This document shows positions 1-7,003 of a stretch of 13,163 nt of DNA, in pieces. The notes beneath the pieces were generated by a model that searched no databases, was not told the origin of the DNA, and worked only from the letters and a program-made list of their open reading frames with translations. The DNA is from a bacterium UBP10_UBA1149 (GTDB taxonomy: Bacteria; Desulfobacterota; Binatia; UBA1149): positions 1 to 13,163 of the forward strand of contig DBZX01000063.1 of NCBI GenBank assembly GCA_002311335.1, given 5' to 3'. The position numbers were made by a program, and so were the translations under genes. Numbering within the stretch: the first letter of the stretch is position 1; each line of letters starts with the position of its first letter.

Positions 1-742
1 TCATGTTGGCGCCGTCCATGTAGACCAGCCCGCCGACCTCGTGCACCGCGGCTGTGATCTCGCCCATCGCCAGTTCGAACAGACCGAGCGTATTGGGATT
101 AGTGATCATCAGCCCGGCGACCTCGTCGTCGAGCAGTTCCCTTACCGCGTCGGCCGACACCAGCCCGTCGTCGCCTACCGGCACGACCACGCAGTCGTAA
201 CCACAGAGGGCGGCGCTGGCAGGGTTGGTGCCGTGCGCGCTGGCGGGTATGAGCACCTTGCTGCGCGGCTTACCCTGGTCTTCATGCCAGGCACGCATTA
301 TCTTGATGCCGGCCAGTTCGCCCTGGGCTCCGGCGGCCGGCTGCAACGACACCGAGGCAAGGCCGCTGATTTCGACCAGCCATTCTTCCAGCTCACGCAT
401 CAGGCGCAGGTTGCCCTGCACGAGTTCAACCGGTGCGTAGGGGTGCGACGCCACGAAGCCTTCGAGCCCCGCTACCTTGTCGTTTACGACCGGGTTGTAC
501 TTCATCGTGCACGAACCCAGTGGATAAAAATCGGCAGCGGCCGAATAGTTGAGCTGCGACAGGCGTAGATAGTGGCGCAGGACCTCTGGCTCGCTCATTT
601 CCGGAAAGCCCTCGAGATCGGCTCTCAGCAGTTTCGGATCCAGGGGCAACGGCCCCGGTTCGGGCAGGTCCAACCCGCAGCGGCCCGGACTGCCCTTCTC
701 AAACACGGTCTTCTCCGGGCCCCGGTCTACTCCAGCACTCAC
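1..742 (-). CDS. gcvPB: Glycine dehydrogenase (decarboxylating) subunit 2, P-protein beta subunit, 3' end cut by window edge
   Basis: This is the PLP-carrying half of the two-subunit P-protein. With GcvPA it decarboxylates glycine and passes the aminomethyl group to the lipoyl arm of GcvH in the cytoplasm. I translated the first 247 residues. They hold the family signature YPLGSCTMKYNP (about 73-84), QPAAGAQGELAG (134-145), SAHGTNPASAA (168-178), MITNPNTLGLFE (212-223) and YMDGANM (241-247). The family is usually about 480-500 residues, so roughly half is present. The PLP-binding lysine of the HKT motif lies beyond the left edge and cannot be checked. The start is GTG at 742: a TGA lies in frame 27 nt upstream of it, no other usual start codon intervenes, and a GAGG sits 8 nt before it. 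It follows gcvPA by 38 nt and is probably co-transcribed with it. Identity is firm; completeness is unknown. Confidence 0.95.
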   Translation of the reverse strand, partial: MSAGVDRGPEKTVFEKGSPGRCGLDLPEPGPLPLDPKLLRADLEGFPEMSEPEVLRHYLRLSQLNYSAAADFYPLGSCTMKYNPVVNDKVAGLEGFVASHPYAPVELVQGNLRLMRELEEWLVEISGLASVSLQPAAGAQGELAGIKIMRAWHEDQGKPRSKVLIPASAHGTNPASAALCGYDCVVVPVGDDGLVSADAVRELLDDEVAGLMITNPNTLGLFELAMGEITAAVHEVGGLVYMDGANM

Positions 743-750
743 GCCAATAA

Positions 751-754
751 CCTC
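751..754 (-). promoter_or_regulatory. Ribosome binding site of gcvPB
   Basis: The minus strand reads GAGG, 8 nt before the GTG at 742. It supports GTG as the gcvPB start. The nearby ATG at 754-756 is in another frame and meets a stop after five codons. Confidence 0.6.
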
Positions 755-780
755 ATGTCCGCGACCTCACCACGCCTGCC

Positions 781-2139
781 TCAAGCCGCCATGCTCTGCC
801 GGGCTGTCGAAACCAGCAGGTCAAAGTCCGCGTCGCTGTTGACCTCGGTCACGGTCACCAGCACCCGGTTATCGCCGCCATCCGCGCAGCTGTCTTCGAG
901 ATCAGCCACGCGCACCCCGGGAATAACACCACGCTGCACGCAGTCATCGAACCAGCGCTTGCTGTCGGGCACCTCGATGGCGAACTCGTTGAAAAACGGC
1001 GCGCTGAAAACCGGGGCGAGGCCAGCTTCGGACGCCAAACGCTCGGCCAACTGGTGGGCCCGTGCTGTGTTGAGAGCCGCCAGTTTTCTCAGTCCGTTGC
1101 GCCCGGCCACACCCAGGAAAGTGGTGACCGCCAGCGCCGCCAATCCCTGGTTAGTGCAGATGTTGGACGTCGCGCGTTCCCTGCGTATGTGTTGCTCGCG
1201 GGTGGCCAGGGTGAGAACGTAGCCCCTCCTGCCATTGCTGTCGCGGGTCTCTCCCACGAGGCGGCCGGGAACCTGGCGCAGGTATTGCTGCCTCGCGGCG
1301 AACAGGCCGACCCCGGGTCCGCCGTAAGAGATCGGCAAACCCAGCCCCTGCCCCTCGGCCACGGCCACGTCGGCCCCGAGTTCGCCGGGCGACCTCAGCA
1401 GGCCCAGGGCCAGGGGCTCGCTGGTGACGCTCAACGACAAGGCACCGCAACGCCGCGCCAGCCGTGAAGCCGTGGCGAGGTCGTCGATTACGCCGTAAAA
1501 ATTGGGATAGCCCGTGCAGATGGCCGCTACGTCATCGCCCAGCGCTTTCTCCAGCAGCTCGGCGTCGGTGCGCCCGTTTTTATCCAACCCGATCAGTTCT
1601 ACTTCGGCGTCACCCGAACCACGCAGGTAAGTCTCGGTAACGGCGCGGTAGGCGGGGTGAACACCGGCAGACATGAGCACGCGGCGGCGGCCACGGCCGA
1701 CCCTGAGCGACAGCAGCACAGCCTCGGCCAGGGCCGAAGCCCCGTCGTAGAGACTGGCGTTGGCCACGTCGAGTCCGCACAAGAGCGCGACGTAAGTCTG
1801 GAACTCGAAACAGGCCTGCAGCGTGCCCTGGCTGACCTCGGGCTGGTAAGGAGTGTAGGCGGTCGCGAACTCGGCGCGGGATATAACAGCAGAAACCACC
1901 GAGGACAGGTGCCGCCGGTAGCAGCCTGCCCCCTGGAAGGAAGGCAGTATGCTGTTGCTCGCGGCCAACTCGCCGGCCCGCTCCAGGACCTCGGCTTCAG
2001 GGCAGCCATCGGGCAGTCCGAGGGCCTGTTGCGCGCGAAGATTCGCGGGCACCTGTTCGAGCAACTCGTCTACGGACTCCACCCCCACGGTGGCCAGCAT
2101 GTGGCTGATGTCGGTCGGTGTATGCGGCAGGTAGCGCAA
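781..2139 (-). CDS. gcvPA: Glycine dehydrogenase (decarboxylating) subunit 1, P-protein alpha subunit
   Basis: This is the non-PLP-binding subunit of the split P-protein of the glycine cleavage system. It has the PLP transferase fold and forms the active tetramer with GcvPB. At 452 residues it has the usual family length. Visible motifs are YLPHTPTDISHML at the N-terminus, the long conserved block FQGAGCYRRHL to PYQPEVSQGT (68-106), YDGASALAEA (131-140), GRLVGETRD (292-300) and REQHIRRERATSNICTNQ (314-331). The start is a TTG at 2139. The only codon between it and the in-frame TGA that ends gcvH is CAG, and the next in-frame ATG would remove the conserved N-terminal motif, so TTG is effectively forced. 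A GAGGGA lies 9 nt upstream. The gene begins 3 nt after gcvH, so translation is probably coupled. Confidence 0.97.
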   Translation of the reverse strand: MRYLPHTPTDISHMLATVGVESVDELLEQVPANLRAQQALGLPDGCPEAEVLERAGELAASNSILPSFQGAGCYRRHLSSVVSAVISRAEFATAYTPYQPEVSQGTLQACFEFQTYVALLCGLDVANASLYDGASALAEAVLLSLRVGRGRRRVLMSAGVHPAYRAVTETYLRGSGDAEVELIGLDKNGRTDAELLEKALGDDVAAICTGYPNFYGVIDDLATASRLARRCGALSLSVTSEPLALGLLRSPGELGADVAVAEGQGLGLPISYGGPGVGLFAARQQYLRQVPGRLVGETRDSNGRRGYVLTLATREQHIRRERATSNICTNQGLAALAVTTFLGVAGRNGLRKLAALNTARAHQLAERLASEAGLAPVFSAPFFNEFAIEVPDSKRWFDDCVQRGVIPGVRVADLEDSCADGGDNRVLVTVTEVNSDADFDLLVSTARQSMAA

Positions 2140-2142
2140 CTG

Positions 2143-2535
2143 TCAGTCTCCCTCGCTGACCAGGTCCCGGTACTCGTCGGCCGACATAAGGCCGGCGCTA
2201 GGGTCGTCGTCGCTCGGCTCCATGTGTACCAGCCAGCCATAGCCGTAGGGGTCTTCGTTGATCACCTCGGGGCCGTCCACCAGATCTTTGTTCACCTTGA
2301 CCACCTTGCCGCTGATAGGCGCGTAGACCTCAGACACAGTCTTTACCGACTCTATCTCGGCCAGCTTCTCATCCTTGGAAAGCACGGTGTCGGACACGTC
2401 GGGCAGCTGGACAAAGACAATGTCACCCAGCTGGTCCTGCGCGTAGTCGGTAATGCCTACCACGACCAGGCCGTCGTCTTCCAGTCGCAGCCACTCGTGC
2501 TCTGCCGTGTAATGAACGTCATCAGGAAACTCCAT
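2143..2535 (-). CDS. gcvH: Glycine cleavage system H protein (lipoyl carrier)
   Basis: This is the small lipoylated shuttle that carries the aminomethyl group from P-protein to T-protein and is reoxidised by L-protein. The product is 130 residues, normal for the family. The N-terminus contains YTAEHEW (9-15), followed by VGITDYAQDQLGDIVFVQLP (26-45). The lipoyl attachment loop IESVKTVSEVYAP places the modified lysine at residue 65. The C-terminal GYGWLVHM (97-104) is also typical. The ATG start at 2535 is preceded by a strong purine-rich ribosome site, AGGAGAGG, ending two bases before the start, with the AGGAG core 5 nt away. It is separated from gcvT by 62 nt, the second largest gap in the cluster, so an internal promoter or processing site is possible but none is recognisable. 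It is followed directly by gcvPA. Confidence 0.97.
   Translation of the reverse strand: MEFPDDVHYTAEHEWLRLEDDGLVVVGITDYAQDQLGDIVFVQLPDVSDTVLSKDEKLAEIESVKTVSEVYAPISGKVVKVNKDLVDGPEVINEDPYGYGWLVHMEPSDDDPSAGLMSADEYRDLVSEGD
2149..2154 (-). promoter_or_regulatory. Ribosome binding site deciding the TTG start of gcvPA
   Basis: The minus strand reads GAGGGA, inside the last codons of gcvH and 9 nt before the TTG at 2139. Together with the in-frame stop just upstream it fixes TTG as the gcvPA start. Confidence 0.6.
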
Positions 2536-2597
2536 GTCCTCTCCTCTACCCTTGCCCTCGATTCAACCGTTTGCGGTTCATAAAAAGCACCCGCGAC

Positions 2598-3683
2598 TCA
2601 GCGCTGCCTAACATAAAAAGGCAGGGCCGTCACATCGGCGGGCTTGATACGCCCCCTCACGTCGACGCTGAGCCCGGCTGTTGCCGACTCGGCATCGACC
2701 AACGCCATCGCTACGGGCCGACCCAGGCTGGGCGAATGCGTTCCGCTCGTGACCCGGCCGACCACCCTGTCCCCGGCCAGAACGTCGTGGCCCTGCCGGG
2801 CTATGGCGCCGTCGGGCAGCAGGCCCAGCAGGCAGCGCTTGGAGCCGCGCTCGCGCTCGGCGGCCAGCGCCTCTCCCCCGATGGCCGTCGCGATATCGTC
2901 CCTGACAAATCGTCCAAGGCCCGCCTCCAAAGGGCTTATGTCGAGGGCCAGTTCGTGGCCGTAAAGTGGCAGGCCGGCTTCGAGCCTCAGGGTATCCCTG
3001 GCCCCGAGGCCGGCAGGTTCTACCCCCAGCGGTCCGCCCGCGGCAACAAGTACGCTCCACACGCTCTCGGCCCGAACCGAGGGCAGGAACAACTCGAAAC
3101 CGTCCTCGCCCGTGTAGCCGGTTCTCGCCATCAGCGCCGTTTCACCCTCCAGTATGATCTCGCGACAGGCGAAGCGCGGCAGATCAGCGGCGCCCTCGAC
3201 GAGCTCGCCCAGCACGGTCGCGGCCGCCGGTCCCTGTAGCGCGATCAAGGCCGTGTCGGCGCTCCTGTCTTCGACCTCGCAAAAGGAGCCGGCGTGCTCA
3301 TTTATCCAGGCCAGGTCCCCCTCCACGTTACCGGCGTTGAGACACACCATGTAGCGTTGTTCCTCGACACGATAGACGATGACATCGTCCATGACGCCAC
3401 CCGAGGGCTCACACATGAGCCCGTACTTCGCCCTGCCTACCGAGAGTTTTCTCAGCTCGCTGGTAAACAGCCGCTCACAGGCGTCGATCGCTGCCGGACC
3501 CCGCAGTTCAACTTCGCCCATGTGGCTGGCATCGAACATGCCGCCCGCAGTCCTGACGGCATTGTGCTCTTTTACAATTGAGCTGTACTGGAGCGGCATG
3601 CTCCAGCCCGAGAATTCGACCATGCGGGCGCCGGCATCCAGGTGAGCCGCGTATAGCGGCGTACGCGCAGCGCCGTCACTCAC
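2598..3683 (-). CDS. gcvT: Glycine cleavage system T protein (aminomethyltransferase)
   Basis: This protein transfers the methylene group from aminomethylated GcvH to tetrahydrofolate, giving 5,10-methylene-THF and ammonia. With the start chosen here it is 361 residues, close to the E. coli length of 364. Visible motifs are RTPLYAAH (7-14), MVEFSGWSMPLQY (21-33), MFDASHMGEVELRG (49-62), GGVMDDVIVY (95-104; D100 probably matches the catalytic Asp101 of E. coli), YTGEDGFELF and GARDTLRLEAGLPLYGHEL. I chose GTG at 3683 because it overlaps the folD stop as GTGA and has AGAGAG 6 nt upstream, and the protein then starts just before the conserved RTPLY. A GTG at 3716 would add 11 residues that lie wholly inside folD and have no family counterpart. 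The link to folD fits a shared one-carbon role. Confidence 0.96.
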   Translation of the reverse strand: MSDGAARTPLYAAHLDAGARMVEFSGWSMPLQYSSIVKEHNAVRTAGGMFDASHMGEVELRGPAAIDACERLFTSELRKLSVGRAKYGLMCEPSGGVMDDVIVYRVEEQRYMVCLNAGNVEGDLAWINEHAGSFCEVEDRSADTALIALQGPAAATVLGELVEGAADLPRFACREIILEGETALMARTGYTGEDGFELFLPSVRAESVWSVLVAAGGPLGVEPAGLGARDTLRLEAGLPLYGHELALDISPLEAGLGRFVRDDIATAIGGEALAAERERGSKRCLLGLLPDGAIARQGHDVLAGDRVVGRVTSGTHSPSLGRPVAMALVDAESATAGLSVDVRGRIKPADVTALPFYVRQR

Positions 3684-4594
3684 GCAGCGCTCTCTGAGGC
3701 GAGCGAAGCAAGCCACGCGTCGCGCGTGTTGCGCAGCAGTACCGCCACCGTCATCGGGCCGACGCCGCCCGGAACAGGCGTTATGTAGGCAGCTCGCTGC
3801 CTGGCTACGTCAAAATCGATATCGCCCACGAGGCGGCCGTCTACGCGGTTGATGCCCACATCGATCACGACCGAGCCGGGCTTTACCCACTCGCCGGGAA
3901 TGGCACGGGGGCTGCCTATGGCCACCACCAGTACGTCGGCGCTTTCTACCTGCCGTTGCAGGTCGGCGGTGCGCGAGTGACACAGCACCACCGTGGCGTG
4001 GCGCTCGAGAAGCAGCATTGACACCGGCTTGCCCACCAGCGCCGAGCGACCGACGACGACCGCGTGCAGGCCGGCGAGATCAACGCCCGTGGTATCCATG
4101 AGGTGCACGCAGCTCACCGGCGTGCAAGGCCGCGGGCCGGGCCTGCCGGTAAACAAAGCGCCCTGGTTTACGGGGTGCAGACCATCCACATCCTTGGTCG
4201 GGTCCACGGCTGCCACGGCCGCGTCTTCGTCGAGTTGGGCCGGCAGCGGAAGCTGGACGATGATGCCATCGATGCCATCGTCGCGGTTGCAGTCTTCGAT
4301 GACGGCCAGCAGCTCTTGCATGCTTACGTCCGCGGGCAACGCGTGGTGTTCGGAGTTCATGCCCACCTCGCCGGCCTCGCGAATCTTACGCGCCACGTAA
4401 ACCGCCGACGCGGGATCGTCGCCGACCAGTATCGTGGCCAGCCCCGGTTTTCTTGCGCCGGCAGCCACCCGGCTCTCGACGTCGGCTGCCACCTCGGCCC
4501 TGACTGCCGCCGCCTCGGCCTTGCCGTCTATAAGCTTCGCGCCCGCGGCTTCTCCGTCGGAAGCGCCGCCCGCTGTCGCACCGCCACCGCTCAA
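3680..4594 (-). CDS. folD: Bifunctional methylene-THF dehydrogenase / methenyl-THF cyclohydrolase
   Basis: FolD reversibly oxidises 5,10-methylene-THF to 5,10-methenyl-THF with NADP and hydrolyses that to 10-formyl-THF. The enzyme core is clear: PASAVYVARK (61-70), with K70 at the catalytic lysine position, DGIIVQLPLP (109-118), DPTKDVDGLHPVN (131-143), PCTPVSC (156-162), VVVGRSALVGKP (179-190; the usual text is GRSNIVGKP), CHSRTA (205-210), DVGIN (245-249) and TPVPGGVGPMTVA (272-284). The product is 304 residues against about 285 typically. The excess is a Gly/Ala-rich N-terminal stretch of about 19 residues before KLIDGKA. The start is TTG at 4594; a TGA lies in frame 21 nt upstream and no other usual start codon occurs until a GTG at codon 35, inside the domain. 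It begins 1 nt after the lipoprotein stop with no good ribosome site, so coupled translation is likely. Confidence 0.96.
   Translation of the reverse strand: MSGGGATAGGASDGEAAGAKLIDGKAEAAAVRAEVAADVESRVAAGARKPGLATILVGDDPASAVYVARKIREAGEVGMNSEHHALPADVSMQELLAVIEDCNRDDGIDGIIVQLPLPAQLDEDAAVAAVDPTKDVDGLHPVNQGALFTGRPGPRPCTPVSCVHLMDTTGVDLAGLHAVVVGRSALVGKPVSMLLLERHATVVLCHSRTADLQRQVESADVLVVAIGSPRAIPGEWVKPGSVVIDVGINRVDGRLVGDIDFDVARQRAAYITPVPGGVGPMTVAVLLRNTRDAWLASLASESAA
3690..3695 (-). promoter_or_regulatory. Ribosome binding site favouring the gcvT start at 3683
   Basis: The minus strand reads AGAGAG, 6 nt before the GTG at 3683 and inside the 3' end of folD. It supports the shorter gcvT over the upstream GTG at 3716. 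Confidence 0.5.
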
Positions 4595-4595
4595 G

Positions 4596-5249
4596 TCAGC
4601 GCCCCGCGGCCTTCACCATGCGGGCCACCAGCTTACGGACGTGAAGGTCGGCCTGCTCCATGGCGCTGTTGAATCGGAGTTCTTTTCCCGTGGCTATCAT
4701 TGAAATCCGGCCAAACATCCCCGGCATTTCCTGGCCACCGTACTCGCTGCCACTCCACCTGCGCTTGAGCCCCTCGGCGTCAAGCAGGGCGGCGTAAACC
4801 GTGGCCTCTCCCGAAACGGTGGCCGTCCTCGCAGTTCCCACGCGAGGCACGGTCTCGGCCAGGGCCGGGACGAGAAAGACATCGGCCTCGCCCCGGGCCG
4901 CGAGGCGTTCGACCAACTGTTGCTTGCTCTCACCCTTGCGGGGCGAGACGGAGTTCCGGTTCAGGGCGCGGTAGCCTGGATGGCGGGCCAGGGCTTCGTA
5001 GAAAAAAGCGGTGACCAGTTCCGCGTCAGCGCCGGCTACCGACTTGAGCAGTACGGCGTCCGGGCAGAGCTCGCAGGAGTTGCTGGTTTTGCCGTCGGTC
5101 CAGGCTGCCGGCAGCACGGCTATGGCGATCACGCCCCCGCGGCCGTCGACCAGGTGCATGCTTAGTTCTTCCTTGCCCGAACAGCCACCCAGGGCCGTGG
5201 CCGATGCCAGGGCCAGGGCCATAAACGCCATTGCCGCGCGCAGCTTCAC
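4596..5249 (-). CDS. Putative outer-membrane lipoprotein of unknown function with a CxxC motif
   Basis: I do not recognise the family with certainty. The 217-residue product has a lipoprotein signal: positive residues at 2-4, a hydrophobic run to about 19, and a lipobox LGGC with the lipidated cysteine at 23. Serine at +2 argues for outer-membrane sorting. The mature part looks like one alpha/beta domain: a hydrophobic strand IAIAVLPAAW (41-50), SCELCP with two cysteines at 59 and 62, a helix around ELVTAFFYEAL (77-87), ADVFLVPALAE (122-132), then TVSGEATVYAALLDAEG (144-160) and a C-terminal helix. This order loosely resembles the TolB-N/LpoB/CsgG-like periplasmic fold, but that is inference only. 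The GTG start overlaps the aspS stop as GTGA, with GAGGA 7 nt upstream. It sits between aspS and folD, which gives no functional clue. Confidence 0.8.
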   Translation of the reverse strand: MKLRAAMAFMALALASATALGGCSGKEELSMHLVDGRGGVIAIAVLPAAWTDGKTSNSCELCPDAVLLKSVAGADAELVTAFFYEALARHPGYRALNRNSVSPRKGESKQQLVERLAARGEADVFLVPALAETVPRVGTARTATVSGEATVYAALLDAEGLKRRWSGSEYGGQEMPGMFGRISMIATGKELRFNSAMEQADLHVRKLVARMVKAAGR

Positions 5250-7003
5250 GCGTCTTTCCTCAAGCCCAGCCCTCGCAGCTGGGCAAGGTCAACGGGCGAC
5301 GGCGCGTCGGTCAGCGGGCAGGCCGCGCGCTGGGTTTTGGGAAACGCGATGACATCGCGAATAGAGTCGCTACCGGTGAGCATGCCCACCAGCCTGTCCA
5401 GCCCCAGGGCGAGTCCGGCGTGGGGCGGCGCGCCGAAAGAAAGCGCCTCGAGCAGAAAACCGAACTTCTCCCCCGCTTCTTCCTTGTCGATGCCGAGCAC
5501 GCCCAGCACCTGCTGTTGCAGTTCGGGGCTGTGAATACGAACCGAGCCACCGCCCAGCTCGACCCCGTTGAGAACCACGTCGTAGGCGTCTGCCAGCACC
5601 GAGCCCGGGGACTCGTCCAGCTTGTCCACGTGGTCGGGCCGCGGCGCCGTAAACGGGTGGTGCAACGCCTGCCAACGCTTGTCGCCTTCATCGTATTCCA
5701 CCAGCGGAAAGTCGACCACCCAGAGAAAATCAAAACGTTCGGGATCGGCGAGCCCCCTGAGCTCAGCCACGTGACAACGCAGGTTGCCGAGCACGTCGCA
5801 GACCACCCGGTAGCTGTCGGCACCAAAAAGAACCAGGTCACCGTCGGCCGGTTGGCAACGCTCGGAGAGCGCCTCTTTCTCTGCGTCCGAGAAGAACTTC
5901 ACCACCGGTGATTGCCACCCGTCATCGGTGACTTTTATCCACGCCAGGCCACCCGCACCGTGGGTTTTTGCGACCTCGCCGAGGTCGTCGAGCTCCTTGC
6001 GCGACATGTCGGCGCCTCCGCGCACGACAATGGCCTTCACCACTCCGCCACCTTCCACTACCGAACGAAACACCTTGAACTCGCTCTGCGCGAAGACCTC
6101 GGTGAGATCGACCAGCTCCATCCCGAAACGGGTGTCGGGGCGGTCGCTGCCGTAGCGGTCCATCGAGTCGTGCCAGGTCAAGCGCGGAAACGGTGCGTCG
6201 AAGGACTGCCCCGCCAGCTCGGTAAATAACTTCTTCAACAGCCCCTCGACACTGGCCATCACCTGGTCGGAATCGACAAAAGCCATCTCCATATCAATCT
6301 GCGTAAACTCGGGCTGCCGGTCGGCCCTGAGGTCTTCGTCGCGAAAGCAGCGGGCCACCTGGTAGTAGCGGTCCACGCCCGAGACCATGAGAAGCTGCTT
6401 GAACAACTGCGGTGACTGCGGCAGCGCAAAAAAGCTGCCCGGATACACACGACTGGGCACAAGGTAATCGCGCGCGCCCTCGGGAGTGCTGCGGGTGAGC
6501 ATCGGGGTCTCCACCTCGATGAATCCCGATTCGTCAAACCAGCGCCGCGTTATCGATACGACTTCGTGCCTCAAGCGCAGGTTGCGCTGCATGACGGGGC
6601 GACGCAGATCGAGGTAACGGTAACTCAACCTCACGTTCTCGGTAATGCGAGCGTCGTCCTCGATGGGAAAAGGACTGGGCTTGGCGCTGTTGAGTATCTC
6701 GAGCCTGTCGGCCATGATTTCGACCGAACCGGTCGGCAGCTCGGGGTTCACGGTATCCTCGCTACGCTCGCGCAGGCGACCTTCGACGGCGATAACGAAC
6801 TCCCCACGCAGTTGACCAGCCAGCTCGTGCGCGGTCGCGTTTTCCTGGGGATCAAACACCAACTGCAACAAGCCCGTATGATCGCGCAGGTCTACGAATA
6901 TTATTCCCCCGTGATCCCGTCTCGAATGAACCCAGCCCGCGACAAGCAGGGTTTCGCCTGCCTGTCCCGCGCGCGGTTCACTGCAATAACAGCTACGCTC
7001 CAC
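5246..7003 (-). CDS. aspS: Aspartyl-tRNA synthetase, bacterial type (possibly non-discriminating Asp/Asn)
   Basis: This class IIb synthetase charges tRNA-Asp. The 585-residue product has the full bacterial layout: an N-terminal OB-fold anticodon domain (about 18-105), the catalytic core with motif 1 GFIEVETPMLTRSTPEGARD (160-179), ALPQSPQLFKQLLM (193-206), motif 2 FRDEDLRADRQPEFTQID (220-237), an inserted GAD domain (about 290-425) and motif 3 ALGLDRLVGML (532-542), followed by DVIAFPKT. Residue 31 is His in RRDHGG. In enzymes studied elsewhere His here goes with relaxed tRNA choice, while the discriminating E. coli enzyme has Leu, so it may also charge tRNA-Asn for amidation by GatCAB. The start is GTG at 7003, overlapping the end of hisS by 11 nt, with GGGGAGG 9 nt upstream. 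The hisS-aspS order is common in bacteria. Confidence 0.97.
   Translation of the reverse strand: MERSCYCSEPRAGQAGETLLVAGWVHSRRDHGGIIFVDLRDHTGLLQLVFDPQENATAHELAGQLRGEFVIAVEGRLRERSEDTVNPELPTGSVEIMADRLEILNSAKPSPFPIEDDARITENVRLSYRYLDLRRPVMQRNLRLRHEVVSITRRWFDESGFIEVETPMLTRSTPEGARDYLVPSRVYPGSFFALPQSPQLFKQLLMVSGVDRYYQVARCFRDEDLRADRQPEFTQIDMEMAFVDSDQVMASVEGLLKKLFTELAGQSFDAPFPRLTWHDSMDRYGSDRPDTRFGMELVDLTEVFAQSEFKVFRSVVEGGGVVKAIVVRGGADMSRKELDDLGEVAKTHGAGGLAWIKVTDDGWQSPVVKFFSDAEKEALSERCQPADGDLVLFGADSYRVVCDVLGNLRCHVAELRGLADPERFDFLWVVDFPLVEYDEGDKRWQALHHPFTAPRPDHVDKLDESPGSVLADAYDVVLNGVELGGGSVRIHSPELQQQVLGVLGIDKEEAGEKFGFLLEALSFGAPPHAGLALGLDRLVGMLTGSDSIRDVIAFPKTQRAACPLTDAPSPVDLAQLRGLGLRKDA

Noticed and set aside
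2565..2578. A small hairpin AACCG-TTTG-CGGTT between gcvT and gcvH.
   Set aside because: The stem is five base pairs with no conserved riboswitch core. A glycine riboswitch would need a much longer structured leader than the 62 nt available.
2582..2607. A terminator-like element after gcvT: a bulged stem followed by five T on the minus strand.
   Set aside because: The stem is only two 3-bp helices split by a 3-nt bulge, it begins inside the gcvT coding end, and the glycine cleavage genes continue directly downstream. It is too weak to call.
3684..3716. An upstream GTG at 3716 as an alternative gcvT start.
   Set aside because: It adds 11 residues inside folD with no match to the conserved T-protein N-terminus. 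GTG at 3683 has the better ribosome site and the classic GTGA overlap.
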